The notes: generated from the letters alone by a model not told the origin. A DNA stretch of 64,000 nt from Typha latifolia (GCA_019914945.1 CM034103.1:16892785-16956784), one strand, 5' to 3'; counted from the first letter of the stretch, positions 36,181 to 49,357 are shown. Numbers and translations are program-made.

Positions 36181-38915
36181 TTAACCAGAAATTGCACGAG
36201 TAATGGCTAACTTAGCCCAATCAGCGGACTCTTTAATCAAATGATCATCTGATGATAAGCATTCGTCCAAAAAGTCTTTGCCTGAAACAGACTGATTAAT
36301 TAAAGGACCAGCATGACCTCCCAAGGTATCAGCCAAATCTCCAAGGACACCTACTGCAGTCTTCATCACTGCATCATCCCTGTTTCGCACGGTAAAGGAA
36401 ATAAGAGAAATCAGTAAAAGGAATAATATTACATTGATGATACATCCAAAAAATGTAAAGAGAATGGAGAAAGAAAAAGGTGCTACTATATGACGTACAT
36501 GTCCTTCTCATGATAAAGAGTGTCAAGAAACTGAAGGATGTGGGGTGCATAAGGCATCAGTAGCTGGGTTTTCGGGGAGCTTTTAAAACCTTGTAATATA
36601 CCAGAGTAAGCTTCCAAAATTCCATTCCTTAGCTGATTTGTGTAATCAAGCATTTCATCATCAGCAGTCGCAGCATGTGCAGAGAGTTCTGCTGCACTTT
36701 GAAGCATAGGCATTGCGTAGATCAAATACTTCTCAAAGTTATCTCCTATTGCTAAAGCAATATCACCAAAGCACGAAAAAATTGGTGGTTTCACAGATCT
36801 GTGCAACTGATTGCTGGAAAGATCCTTCAGGAGTTGTGTCATGATTCCATCACAGAAGGGCAAAATTTTGTCCTCCAAAGCCCTGCACAAATCTCCAACA
36901 ACTCCAACCGTAACAGCACAGACCTGATACTCCTCAAAGTTTTGAAGGCCCATTTCCAAATACTGATAAAATCCTGGCATGTACTTCACAAAATTTGGCC
37001 CTAAAACATATGCCAAAGCGCCAATAGCAAGCATAGCCTCTTCATGTACCGTAGCATTTCGGCAAGCAAAAACCCTCAGAAAGAGATCCATTATCTGATC
37101 TGCAAATGGCATGAAAGCATACTTTGATGTCTCGCTTGCCCCCAATTTCTGGATAACGACCTGCAGGCATCCACATAGAAGCCCCTGCAGCTCGTTCTGC
37201 TTCTCCCTTTCATCAGATGATAGCTTCTGTGCCTCTAGGGTTTGATGAAGTTCCAGCATGATAACTGGCACCAACTGCAATACAATAGGAGCTGTCTCAT
37301 CATTCGAGCACCTCACAACTTCATTTAGAGTTTCATAGGCTGCAGTTCGCAGGCGAGATTCTCCAGCATCTTCCCTGTGGGTAACAGTGAGAAGAGCTTG
37401 AATTATGTCCTGAAAGAAAGGAAACAATGGTGATGCTGAACCAACATCCTCATAACCTTGAGCAAGGAAATAGAGAGCACCACAAGCCTTTTCAGCTACA
37501 TTAGGGACATCTTTCATGCTGTGAAGCAGGACGGTAAGGATCTGCTGACAGTTGGCAGGTGTTATTATAGGTGCCACCATGGTCGAGCCATGAAGAAATT
37601 CAAAGATTCTTCCGAGAGTCCATGCGGTAGTATCTTTTACATGGTTATTTGGGTCTGTTGTTAAAGCAGTGAGCATAAAGTTCAAGGCAACATTCACAAT
37701 AGGCGTAAGCTTGTCTGGAGATGGACCCTCCAGAACAGAACCGAATGCATATGTTGCCGCTTCTCTTTGCCTCCAATTTGGTTTTGTAATGTTCTCCTCA
37801 ATGAATGGCATCACTAGAGGAACGATGTCATCCCCAACAGTCCGTGCAACAAGACCCAAACATGTCCCTCCTGCCATTGAAAGATTCCAAGCCCCTTCAT
37901 CCTGATCTTGGTCCTCCTCCTGCTTGAGGAGAGTCTCAAGCAGCATAGGAACTAAAGCGGGAAGAGCCTTCTTAATAAAATAGAAACAAGGGATATCAGA
38001 ATCTGCAGTAAAATCACCTCCATATTCATCTAAAATATCAATCTCCTCATCACATATTGAACTCCAAAACTCGATAGCCTGAAGAGCAACTGGCTCCTGA
38101 TCTTCCCGCACAGCTTTGGCTGTTATATTGAATATATCCTGCATGTAGGTTTCAAGTTTTTCATAGTAGGCAGATGAGATAGCCACCAAGCACTCAAACG
38201 CCGCCTGCCGTATCTTCATCTCAGACGACAGAGTTGCTTCACAAACAACTCTCATGATGTAGTCTCTCTCCATGTCATTTGTAAAATTAGCCTCTGCAAA
38301 TCCTAACGCATTATATAATGCTCTTGTAGCAGCAAGCCTGACATCAGTGCTTGCCTCAGAAGCATTCATGCCTTGAACCACAGAAGTAAGAATTCTATTT
38401 ACTTGGTCCTGGTCAAGAACTTGCGGAGAGACTTCCTCGCACAAATAACCAAGTGTTTCAAGTGTTGCCTGCTTAACATGAGGCTGGATCTGGTGTATGC
38501 TTGAGAGTAAAGATCCTATAAGCTCAGGCCACTGCTTCTGCGGCAACTCAATACCAGCAATCTTGGCAATGGCTTGGGATGCAGTAGACCTAGCATCAGG
38601 AACTGGAGAAGAAAGGGTCTCTAATAAGGATGATTTGACTTGAGCCTTCACAGTCACATCCAATGACAACCATCTCTGGACAAGTTCGTCTTTCCTGTGC
38701 TGCTCCTTGGCATCCAAGGCATTCTTAAGAACCAGGCCTGCTAATTTACGACTATCCACAGGTTTTTCATTGTTTGCCAATTCAGCGGAGAGAGATAGTA
38801 TAAAAGAAGGAAAGCTTTGTTCCTGAAACTGCTTAAGACATTCTTCTGCATGCTTCCTAACAGTACCATCCACTGATTGTGCATTCAAGAGAACCTGAGT
38901 GACTTCCATAGCCAT
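36181..38915 (-). CDS. KPNB1: importin subunit beta-1 (copy 2)
   Basis: Exons 38915-36499 and 36379-36181 join as in copy 1 to 871 residues with the start MAMEVTQ, which by memory is also the Arabidopsis KPNB1 start. The Ran/importin-alpha binding HEAT array and acidic loop are intact. Donor is GACAT/GTACGT, acceptor ACAG/GGATGATGC. Against copy 1 there are about 21 substitutions and no indels, while the flanks show many indels; purifying selection or gene conversion has kept the coding parts alike. The leader intron and leader exon (ending 40049) are preserved, so the gene has its own copy of the promoter. Role as for copy 1; any division of labour is not visible in sequence. Confidence 0.95.
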
Positions 38916-38924
38916 CTTATAATT

Positions 38925-40220
38925 CTGAGATAGGAGAGGAATAAGTAAAAAGGATGGTGAGATAAGGACAACATTTTCAGTAAAGTTAACTTCTCAAAAA
39001 GTGAAAATAAAACACAATATTCTAAGCCTCTAAGAATCTCAATATTAGACAATAACAACCAGAGTTTGTTATGGTAATCAATCACAGTAAGATGGATCAT
39101 AGTAGATTTTCATCTAGATGTTTTTACCCATATAATGAAATCTCTACAAATCAACAAGGCCAACAAGTAGCCAAGACCAGTGATCATGACTATAGTAAAA
39201 TGCATATAGAACTGATACTCATTAGCCATTATCTCAGAAAATGAACCTTACCCATTACGGAACAAGAAAGACATCATTATGGCCGTAAGATTCATAGGAT
39301 ATCTGATGACATAGATTAAATTGGTCTCTTCAATCTAATAGAAAGCAATAAAGAGATTTGTCTTTTTTGACATATTATACTGGGTTGGGCAAAACGTTAG
39401 CATTGCCAAAGAAGGAATTTGGAGATGTTAGTGCAAACTTTTGTTAGACAGATAATTTATGTAATCAAGTTTCCAAATCAACTGTTGTATCAGCCCATCA
39501 AGCAGATAGAAAAATAAAATCTTCTCACAGAAGCAAAATCCAATTAATGCCACAGAGAAGAGATCCAGACCCTAGAAAATTAGGGAATTTCACTTTAAGG
39601 AGAAGAAGTAACAGAGATCATTGCCGTAATTCTAACTATATCTCCGCTGATAATTGGGGATAATGAAAAGAAGAAAATTTGACCCATAAAAACGTCGACT
39701 TGAAGGGAGTCATCCGTGATCTTCTCCAAATCCAAAAGCCTTATAACTGGTTGCAAGCATCAAGTACAGATGAACCATAATCTCGAGCCATTAAAGCGGC
39801 CAAAAGTAGAATCCAAATATCTAATCCGAGTAGGACCTATGTTCCAAAACCCCTCGAGAAGAAAATAATCAAAATCGTCTCGCCAAAGTTCCTCAATTAC
39901 TGTTTGAAATACTCCTAGAGATAGAGCATTAATCCGCTAAAACGTACGTGGCGCCAATTACCCAAATCTAGATCAAATTGACGGGAGAAGAAGAAGAAGA
40001 AGAAGAAGAAGAAGAAGAAGAAAAGAGGGAGCTTATAGGATCGCTTACATGTATTGGTCAACGATCCGGGCGACTGAGTGGCTTCCGGAGCCGGTAGGTG
40101 GTGAGGTAGGGGGATGGTGCGGTGCGGTGCTGGGCGGCTAGCCAGCAGCAAGAGTGGGGAGGAACCCTAGGAGAAAAAGAAAAAGACGGAGGAGGAAGAG
40201 AAAGGGAAAGAAAAGAAAAG
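38925..40220 (-). other. 5'-UTR intron, leader exon and promoter of importin beta-1 copy 2
   Basis: Homologous to 20524-21780. Donor AT/GTAAGC after 40049. A (GAA)n tract at 39987-40022 sits just 3' of the leader-exon end on the minus strand, i.e. inside the leader intron, where copy 1 has an A-rich tract. Confidence 0.6.
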
Positions 40221-40728
40221 AAAACTTTGGAAGAATATGGTGGACGCGGCAGTACACCAATTGAGAATTGTGGAGCTGGAATTTTTTTTTTAATTTTATT
40301 TTAATTTACGATATGTAGATGTGTATCTTATTATCTATTCTTTTTTATTTTTTTATCCCACAATTACGATGACATGGATACCCAAATTGCACCCTGTGTA
40401 TACAAATATTACAAATACCAATATGATATAGTTGCTGAGAAACAAACAAACAAACATCTGCCCTGCGGTAGGTACAGAAATGGGGATTGCGAGCTTTATT
40501 CTTTATCATAATCACGATAGATAAATCTTTTTTTATCGTTGTTGAGCTCCTTAACTTAACTTGCGAGTTTGTACGAACTGGTTTGGTGAAAAGAAGAACT
40601 AGTTTGGTAAATAGCGCTGAGGCTCGAGTAGGAGACCTGAAAAGGTTGGCTAATGTGTCATCATCCTCATATCTCATTTTGGATCCGTAGGCCGTCCGCC
40701 CAACCCAAATTTATTTATACGACGATTG

Positions 40729-40765
40729 GGATTGGGATTGGGATTGGGATTGGGATTGGGATTGA
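40729..40765. repeat. (TTGGGA)n microsatellite
   Basis: About six TTGGGA units at the right edge of the segmental duplication. It is not the plant telomere repeat (TTTAGGG). Confidence 0.9.
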
Positions 40766-40874
40766 GATTCTCTCCGTTTGCACAGATTTTGAGAAAACTG
40801 CAGCTACGTTATGTTTGGGCTGGGCTTGGGTTCTTTTCATTTTGAGCTTGCTGTATATTTCCTCCCACTCCCAA

Positions 40875-40876
<2 letters not shown>

Positions 40877-40903
<27 letters not shown>
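40877..40903. repeat. (GT)n microsatellite
   Basis: About thirteen GT units. Confidence 0.9.
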
Positions 40904-40905
<2 letters not shown>

Positions 40906-41457
40906 CTGGGGACGGTGGACCTCATGGTAAGCACGTCTCGGTGCATAAGAACGAACGTGTGCGGTGTGCCCATCGTTTTCTAGTATTCTCTCATCCAAAA
41001 CACCAAAACTGTTGCTACCTCGGATAAGGCGTGCTCATTTTTATTTATTTATTTGACGGTCCTTATTGATTAATTAATTATGCTTTATTTTATGATACAA
41101 TATGCTTTACTAAGTAATAGTTTGCAGGTTTTAGATTCAAAAAAGATTAAATTTTATTTACATTACTATTACTACTGCTACTTCAAACTTGAAAGCCCAT
41201 GAAAATCATATTTCGGAGAAATAGTATTTGTCATCAGTTCCTGCAAACCCTCGGAGGAAAACAAGCGACTATCCATCCATCCATCAAAACTCAAAAGTAT
41301 CAGCCAAAAACCATCGACTACCCCCACCCCCACTGCTTATTAATTGCAACCTCTCTCCCCCTCCATACCTAACAATCCAAAAGCCTTCGATCGATCCGAT
41401 AGGAGTTCCCTAATTACCGCAAACTCTATTCCTCCATACCAACGCACACAATTAAGG

Positions 41458-42169
41458 ATGGCTTCAGTCACTCGCGCCTCTTTGGATAAGAAGCTGGCAA
41501 TGGCAAAACGATGTTCCCATGGTATAAACATCGATCAATTGTGCGCTCCTTAATTAGTTAATTACTCGACTATTTATCATGTTCATTTTGGGCTATTTAT
41601 TCGTAGAACCTAGCTAGCGTTTTAGCATTGTAAGATTAGACCATAATAATTATATCATGCTATATATATTACAATGATTGATCTTGTAACTATTACTGGG
41701 AATACTTGGCAGAGGGAGTTGTTGCCGGAACAAAGGCAGCTATTGTTACGACCGTTGCAGCTGCTATTCCCACTGTGAGAATAGTTTATCTTATTCTCTT
41801 CTCTTCCCTATTTTAGTACATTGCTATATATATAACTGCAGCAGCAGCAGCTGGTTTTCTCCTCTAATTTTATTCTGCTAACATGAGGTTCATTTCAGTT
41901 GGCTAGTGTTAGGATGCTTCCATAGGCCAGGTCCAACATCAACTACGCTGGGCAAGCCCTCATCGTCTCAACAGGTTTGCCTTTATTTGAGGTTTTCTTA
42001 ATTTCGTTTAACAAATTCACTCCAATGAATGAATGAATGATAGTAATTTTTTGCATTCTGGGAACTTACTTTGGAATTGACAGTTGCGGGAATGGCGTAC
42101 TTCATAGTGGCGAACAAGACGATATTGGCTTCTGCAAGAAAGAACTCATTCAAGCCTAATGTTGCTTAA
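41458..42169 (+). pseudogene. early nodulin-93-like gene with in-frame stop
   Basis: Four exons, 41458-41521, 41713-41774, 41899-41974 and 42084-42169, splice in frame to 95 codons: ASVTRASLDKKLAMAKRC, GVVAGTKAAIVTTVAAAIPT, LASVRMLP-stop-ARSNIN, then VAGMAYFIVANKTILASARK and the end NSFKPNVA. This is the ENOD93 family (small, two hydrophobic segments, DUF1138-like plant proteins linked to mitochondria/respiration in recent work). TAG at 41923-41925 stands where the family has Trp (LPWAR), a single TGG-to-TAG change; all splice sites and the frame after it are intact. Either a recent pseudogene, a truncated allele of 48 codons, or a base error in the assembly. Confidence 0.8.
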
Positions 42170-44655
42170 TTAATTCCAGGTGCTGATCTACTGTAGACCG
42201 AGATGAGATCTTTCTGTGACGTCTTTCTTTTAATACCGATGCACTATGTAAGGAGTACTGATTGATAAAAATAAACGCGGTGTTATGCGAATTCATTATG
42301 ACATTGCTTCTACTTGACAACGTTCCTATGGCAATCTCTATAAGCAGGCACGATGTTGCTACTCGTGCAATATCAATGCATGCCTCTAGCACACACACAC
42401 ACACTCTTTCTATCTCTAAACTAATGTAGCAAGTTTCATTCATAGGTGAAAATAAATCATGAGAGGAATCAGAGGCGGTTGATTTTGCCCAGCTACAATT
42501 TGTATGTTTTAATTTTGTCGGAATTTTAGGTTTCCCATGTTCTATAAAAGAGTGAAACCTCGGACACAATACTAGTCGGGAGAGGGGATATGAAGCCATC
42601 CCCTAGTAATGAATGCGGTGAAATTAATGACTAACTGATGAAAGTCATAAATCAGCCAACTTTTAATACTATATATGGGCCTAAGAAATATTATACGACT
42701 CTGCTAGGCTACCATAGGTAACGTTTTCTTCTTTACCATCACGAGCTCTCATGTTAAAATGCATAGAAGAGATTAAATAGCACTAGTTAGACATATGTTC
42801 GGGACTTTGGTGCACGTACGTGGGATTGAGTGGGAGATTAGGAACTCACCCAGCCTCCGTTACTTAATCATGGCATATTATAGTTAGCAGGTTGAATCAT
42901 GTCAATTCAGTGTTGTTTCACTCCCGCCCTTATTATGAACGAATCAGGCAATTGGGCTTCAAACTATTAAGGCAATTGAATTTTAGCCTAATCCTATGCA
43001 ATCTCGTGTGCACGTACATCATACTTCGTCTAATATTTGAGCCAGTCTATTTTTATTCTCAACATTATTCTCTCCTTTTTACATGTATGTCTTATCTTTT
43101 TTTTTTCTATTCTTCTTGTCGTGTCGTTTCTTTCCATCAGTCAGCTATCAGTCATCGGTCTGATGGATATCCTCCTCCTATGTTACTGCATGCAGTTGGT
43201 AACATATATATATATAAATTGGAATAAGTGAAATGTAATGTGATTTATCGACCTTAGGTCGAATAAGGTAGCAGGGTGGTATTATATATAGATACATATC
43301 CATATAAAATTTTATAAATATATGCGGGTCGATCTCATGTTAACCTTTACAGCGTCTAGCCAAAGAACTACTTGGGAAGGCGTATCCACTCTGAGGTCTG
43401 AGGTCGCAGTCACGATCGGCAAGTGGGTTCTAATTCTAAAGCTCAAGATGCCAAAATGCCCTCCTTCGATAATTGCCCGTGACGAATTAAGCTAGCTCCA
43501 TCACCTGGTCTCGATCAACTCAACTTCAATTCATATGCCAGAATCTCAATATTATTAACGTGCCACGTTGTCTGAAACTTATTTAACATCCATCGCATTT
43601 TGCATGTATGTGATATGTTAATTGCTGCACCACATGTATCATCAATTATTTTTTTAACTGATCTTTAATTACTACAATTATTATTATCTGGTTGACCTCC
43701 GGAGAGGTGAATCTTCTTTTCTATCTACATATGGGCGTGCAACTGGAACGGAATGATGCGGCAAAATGGCGACATGCATGCATGCTGTCTAATATTGTGA
43801 CTCGGACTACTGTAACATATTCCAGGCTGATTGCGCGAATATTTATGATCAGCAATAGTACGTCCAATTAATAATCATATTAAATATTTAATGTTAGATT
43901 CCCCTCCAGCAACTTACAGAGGGACCGGAGTAAAACACACACAATAATTAATTTATTTAGGATAGTAATACTGATATTTTATTATAAAAAGCATGCAGAA
44001 AATATTCCAATATGGATCTGTCCATATCAGTATAAATCCACAATTAAGTTAATTGCTAGAAAGTTCCTTTATATATATATATATATATATATCATTTTCT
44101 TAATTATTAACATAAAGTTAGATGATCAATGAGTACTCTGCCAACTTGTATTTGCTTTCCAATCTTTGTAGAAAGTTGTTTTGTTGCTTAGTCAACTAAG
44201 TAGCTAGTTAGCTAGCTAGCCGTAGAATTTATTCCTTGGACAACGCAAAAATGCTATACCATATGTATATACACCTAAAGATGGTTGATCACCAATATTA
44301 TCTTCTTAGTTCCTTAAATTTGACCGCCATAAACCTTCTATTTTTGGGGACATATAGCATCTGCCCCCACACCAATGAGTCTAGCTAGCTAGCTAGTAGA
44401 ACATTCAATCCCCAAATACTACCTTCCTTACATTTCGCTGGCTTTAGAACAAAGATGTTCGGGAATCACATAAAGTTAATATGCAGGCTGGAACTCAACT
44501 CCTAAAACGTAAAATTCCTTTCCTCCAATCATGTATTCCATGGCTAGCTTCCCACTGAAAGAGATATATGTATGTGAGTACGCCTATAACATCCGCTACT
44601 TAATTTCTCCTCATTGTTCTCATCAGGCGGGCCATGCAGAACATTTTGATGGGTC

Positions 44656-44658
<3 letters not shown>
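42170..44658. other. intergenic, no gene seen
   Basis: AT-rich spacer with (AT)n at about 43207-43218 and 44072-44091 and AGCTAGCT runs near 44203-44220 and 44383-44396. The ORFs at 42156 (minus) and 42892 (plus) show no family features. Confidence 0.4.
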
Positions 44659-44659
<1 letters not shown>

Positions 44660-44695
<36 letters not shown>

Positions 44696-44715
44696 GCCAG
44701 CCTTATATATAAAAG
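44660..44715 (+). promoter_or_regulatory. (GT)n tract and TATA box of the zinc-finger gene
   Basis: A GT repeat (44660-44688) runs into TATATATA, and TATATATAAAAG follows at 44704-44715, about 120 bases before the start codon. The second is the likelier TATA box. Confidence 0.6.
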
Positions 44716-44831
44716 CTCATCCCAACCCAGAAAATTATACTAAACCACAACACTACCGCTAGCTAGCTTCAAGGACGTCCCAAGCATCTCGATCCTCATT
44801 CACGTAATTAAGTTTGATATATCGAAGGAAG

Positions 44832-45454
44832 ATGAGCAGGAAGCCAGGAGACTGGAACTGCAGGTCGTGTCAGTACCTCAACTTCTGCAAGCGTGAGTCG
44901 TGCCAGCGATGCGGAGATCCAAAGTTTGGGATAGAGAGGACGGACTACACGAGCATCAGCGGAGGAGGGTGGGAGGTGAAGCCGGGTGATTGGTACTGCT
45001 CCTGCGGCGTCCACAACTACGCCAGCCGAGCTAACTGCTTCAAGTGTGGAGCCACCAAGAACGATAACTCTACTGTCACCCACTCTTGGGGTTTTGGCCT
45101 TAATGCTCACCAAACTGGATGGAAGTCCGGGGATTGGATCTGCGCCAGGTTAATTTAATTTAATTACGTACTATTTTGGATCTACTTAGCATGCATGCAC
45201 GCATTCATTCAATCTATTTATTACTTAATGTACACATGCTGTCTCCACAGGCTTGGTTGCAATGAACACAACTACGCGATCAGGACGGAATGCTTTCGAT
45301 GCAGTGCACCTCGACACTACGGTAATTTACCATTTTTTTTAAACAACTTTTATTGTAATTAGCTGCCTCTTAATAACTATCTACATGTACAACTTAATTA
45401 ATTACTTGCATGCTTCTCATGCATGTTACCTGGCTTCATATTTCAGGAAATTAA
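44832..45454 (+). CDS. RanBP2-type zinc finger protein, three fingers
   Basis: Exons 44832-45148, 45251-45321 and 45447-45454 give 131 residues; the last exon encodes only the final residues before TAA. Finger 1 (Cys10, 13, 24, 27; GDWNCRSCQYLNF) and finger 3 (Cys104, 109, 120, 123; GDWICARLGCNEHNY) are regular. Finger 2 reads GDWYCSCGVHNYASRANCFK with Cys56 and Cys58 only one residue apart, where the Arabidopsis relatives I recall have four (CTVGNC). Known members bind single-stranded RNA or ubiquitin through such fingers; plant ones are mostly nuclear/cytosolic and stress-linked. No other domain. The family call is firm; the specific role is unknown. Confidence 0.88.
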
Positions 45455-46068
45455 CCAACAATGCATGTGAGACCCGCCCAAGATACCTGAAAAAGGAAAA
45501 TGAATGAATTCCTAAACGGAAGCATCGTTTAGTTTTTCAGCATTTTGTTTCCTTTTTAAATATTTTTGAAGCATCCAGGTCTATGCATGTACTGCGATGC
45601 TAATTACGAGTTTATGTCTAATGGAATATATTTATGTAACCAGCAAGGCTAATAAATTAAAGCTGGTGTTATTGGAAACGGATATGTGATAAACATTTTA
45701 ATGAATTATGACTCAGTATTTATATAAGATCGATATAGCTAGAGAGTAATTTATTTTAATTACAGGCGGCTGTCTGGCCTCTTAATTAATTACTGTTCAC
45801 AGGTGTTGGAAAGAAATGCAACTACCAATACCGATTAATGGGGGGGAGAGAGAGGTGAGGAGTACTATATCCAACTCACCACTCCAAAGCGCCAAGCTAG
45901 AGAGACAAGATAATGGATAAGATTCGAAATTCGAGGAACACTTATAAGTTGCTTTAATTCGAAGAAGGGGACTCGGGTTGGAAAGGCGATATTGATCACT
46001 TCACTAGCTAGCTAGGCATCACAACCCAAAAAGGAGGACTACTTGTGATAATGCTAAAAGAGAAAAGC

Positions 46069-46110
<42 letters not shown>

Positions 46111-46371
46111 GAGGTGGAGTTCGATTGATTCTTACTCTTTTTACTCTGGCCCTCTAAGTCTAATCAAGCATGCAAACAATATAACCGGCAAGAACGTACA
46201 TTAATTAAATTCTTAAATCATTAACGGCAGACTAGGCTATCTGGCCGGCCGACCAGCTTGGTGACCGGTGAGATTCGAGCGGCGTCGTGCATGCATGTGG
46301 GGTACATCCTCGATCGCGCCTCTCTCCCTCTTCCGAATAGTGCTTGCTAATACCACGCCTAGGGCGTACGT

Positions 46372-46405
<34 letters not shown>

Positions 46406-48102
46406 CAAGAATCATTTCAATGACCACATATGTACACCAAGCTTTTGAACAAATTAATTAACATGACTTATTTCCTAATATAATAATTTTGTGGCATATA
46501 TAAATGTCGACAATGTTCATTTTGCCAATATTTAGGAAGTGCTGGAAAAGAAACTTATTTCCTAATACTTAGAAATGCCAGGAATACATCTACCAAACAT
46601 TTTTAAATGCTGTCAAATACTGTGGACACCCTTAAACACATCGTATCCATGACAGTTTTGGAGATGGATCAATTTCAACATTTTAAAAGCGTGAAACAAA
46701 TTAAACTCATTATTTAACAATACATTTATCCAATGCACAAAATAGTTGGCAAACTATGTCCATAAATAAGCAACATTCGAGTTTATCATACAATTAACAA
46801 AATGACATAGTTCAAATGTCTTATTAATAAAAACAAAAAGAATGTCTTCCTCACAATTTACATCCATTACATTATTATGTAGGGAAATAAATAAAAAATA
46901 AAAAAAGGCCGTCTGTCTTGCTTTAATTTGATCTTCTTGAGTGACTGACCAGCAAATGAAATTTCATTACAAGCCTACTTAAAAGCATGGGGCATATGGA
47001 TATAATTGACTAAAATTAACAACATGCATAAGAAATTAGGGAATATTGTAATCAAGATGAATATACCACTTTCCAGCCGCTCCTCAAAGAGAGGAAGAGG
47101 AAAATTGAAATTGATGTTTGTCTCAGGTAAGCTGCAAGATTACAACTTACAGGCACTCTATAGATAAGCTTGTAGCAGATCTTGTTGCAAATTTATAGAG
47201 ATCTTGTAACTAAGCTTGCAATGCATAACAACTAATTAAAATTTTAGTCACCTATAAACTATGTAATTCAAAATTATTTCAATTTTCAGTTGCTAACTAA
47301 GTATGGGAAGGAGCAGATGATCACATCACGAAAGCTTTCGAAGAATCAAATAGCTTTAACCAATTAAAAGGCTAGACTATGCAGCTGGGCTTCTCTCCAC
47401 CATTTCATCAAACACCATGAGGTCACTCAATTGAACATTCGATCTCTTGAGTGACTGTCAAATAAACTGACCTTATTAGCATCTGCCGTTGTTGCAAAAA
47501 CCACGTTATCATCAATCCGCACTTCTGCGACAAGTTTTTCCCAATCATAAATCACCCGGCCCAAACATAACTTCAACAAAAGAGTCGTACCCACAATTTA
47601 TTAAACCACGCTTACTACCTACCCAACTACGGAAGAAGACAAAGGAACTAACCCACCATCAAAGATTCCTCTCGTTTATTACTATTATTTTCCTCCATCT
47701 CTTAATTACTTCATCCTTTTAAAGAGAGTGAGAGGATGGAAATTGGAAATTGGAAACTGGAAAGAGCTGTGTGATTGATCGACATCTTTCCGAGTACGAA
47801 AATGATATTACCAATTAAAACGAGATCGTTTCTACGGCCGAAATATTTTTAATTAATTAAAATTCTAAAATTATTTAAAATATAGAAAAGAAAAACATTC
47901 AAAATTTACAGAAATACTAAAAAAAAAAAGTAAGTATCGTCGTTCTCTCTCTTTTATTCACACTCTACACTTTTTTAATGAACCATTTTTTTTGGGGGCA
48001 TATAGATTATCTGAATTATTAAAAATATCTCAAATATTAATTTTCCTATAAGTTGTCACGTTCAAACTACATAAGCAACTATATCACATATTGGTTCTTA
48101 TA

Positions 48103-48133
<31 letters not shown>

Positions 48134-49347
48134 TTTTTCTTAAAAAAAGAAAATTTAGTATATATTAATCTCGTATTGATAGGTTTGTCTCGTTGAATAA
48201 AATTATCTAAGTCATGCATATACATGTGTTTGATTAGTATCCGGATACCCAGGAAAATGGATATGCACACGGTTAAAATAATGTAATAGTTGGATTTTCT
48301 TGTATCTAAGATTTTCCGAGTATGTTTGGACATGTTCCAAAATTGGGCCTTTTACCCTCTTCAGGCTTGGAAACCTTGTTTTTAACTTTCCACCATCTTT
48401 TTATAATTAAATGAAATCCAAATTTCTCATATTCTAAGTATATCTCTTCTGATGTTCGATGAGTTCTAAAATTCCAAGATTTGTAGTCTTTGTTAGAAGA
48501 AAGTGAACATATCTTAAGATGCATGATGCTTGTGTTATTCAAACGAATCTGATGTTTGTCATCTTGTCTTTGTTTCTCCTTATTATGTTTGGAGTTATAA
48601 GATTTTGACTTTTTAATTCTGATTTGGATATCTAGTTTCATATGACATGGTGTAAGTGATGCAAATCAATTTTTAGACAAAATACTGAAAATATGTAGTA
48701 GATTTATGCTTAAGAGGACTTTGATTTTATTCTCGAAGCACAGTTTCTGTAATTCATATGCCATAGCACATAAGAAGGAAATGCTCGGGATCACATGATA
48801 TTAGCTATAAGTAGTTTAAGATGGATAACTAGAGACTTCACTTACCACCTTTTGTTTTCAAGCCGTATACTGAGCATTGTTGCAGGTCTGAATTAGAAGT
48901 AGATATGGAGCTACAATTATGCCATTGATCTAAGTATTTTATTTTGGTGCCAAAGTTAATTCTAATGCTCTAAGAAGTTATTAATTTCAACTCATTATAG
49001 AACCATATTTAGATATATGTTAATATTTATGTCCATTGTCCTTAGTATTCGGCGTATGTTTGTCTTATATTTATTTAAAACTTATGCACATATGTACCTT
49101 ACCATTTTTAACTATTTTTTATAAATCGTGTAGTAGTACGTATTACAATTCAAAAAGTTTAGTGGGCAAGGCAAGTAATACAAATTATCAAAGTGTATAT
49201 CTGCACTTGGGCCCGTGCTGTTTTCTTATCTATAATAACAGTTTGATTTGGCAAAGCATATGACCTGTCATTTTAGCAAAAGCAAACCTAAAATAGCTTT
49301 TCAAAGGTTCCGCTGCTGTACATAGGTCTCCCACGTAAAATTTTTAA
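45455..49347. other. long AT-rich intergenic region, no gene seen
   Basis: Contains zinc-finger gene 3'-UTR (to about 45660), (AT)n tracts at about 46075-46107, 46377-46405 and 48100-48124, and several low-complexity ORFs (47489, 48079, 48306, 49036) with no recognisable domain. No terminal repeats or target duplications were found by eye, though old transposon debris is likely. Confidence 0.4.
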
Positions 49348-49357
49348 ATAATTTTAA

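Larger units (their letters stand above)
32860..40770. repeat. second copy of a segmental duplication (partner about 5170-22400)
   Basis: Collinear same-orientation matches by eye: about 32860-34205 with 5170-6480; 34215-34840 with 13790-14560; 34860-40320 with 16430-21870; 40560-40770 with 22150-22400. The missing copy-1 intervals hold most of the tail-anchored gene, all of PAP12, the last PSY exon and 14.6-16.4 kb. Edges were judged by eye to about 30 bases. Confidence 0.9.

Noticed and set aside
40729..40765. Interstitial telomere-like G-rich repeat
   Set aside because: Unit is TTGGGA, not TTTAGGG; a plain hexamer microsatellite.
40653..41027. 124-codon ORF spanning the TTGGGA and GT repeats
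   Set aside because: Encodes simple-repeat peptides (GIGIGI, VCVCVC); not a gene.
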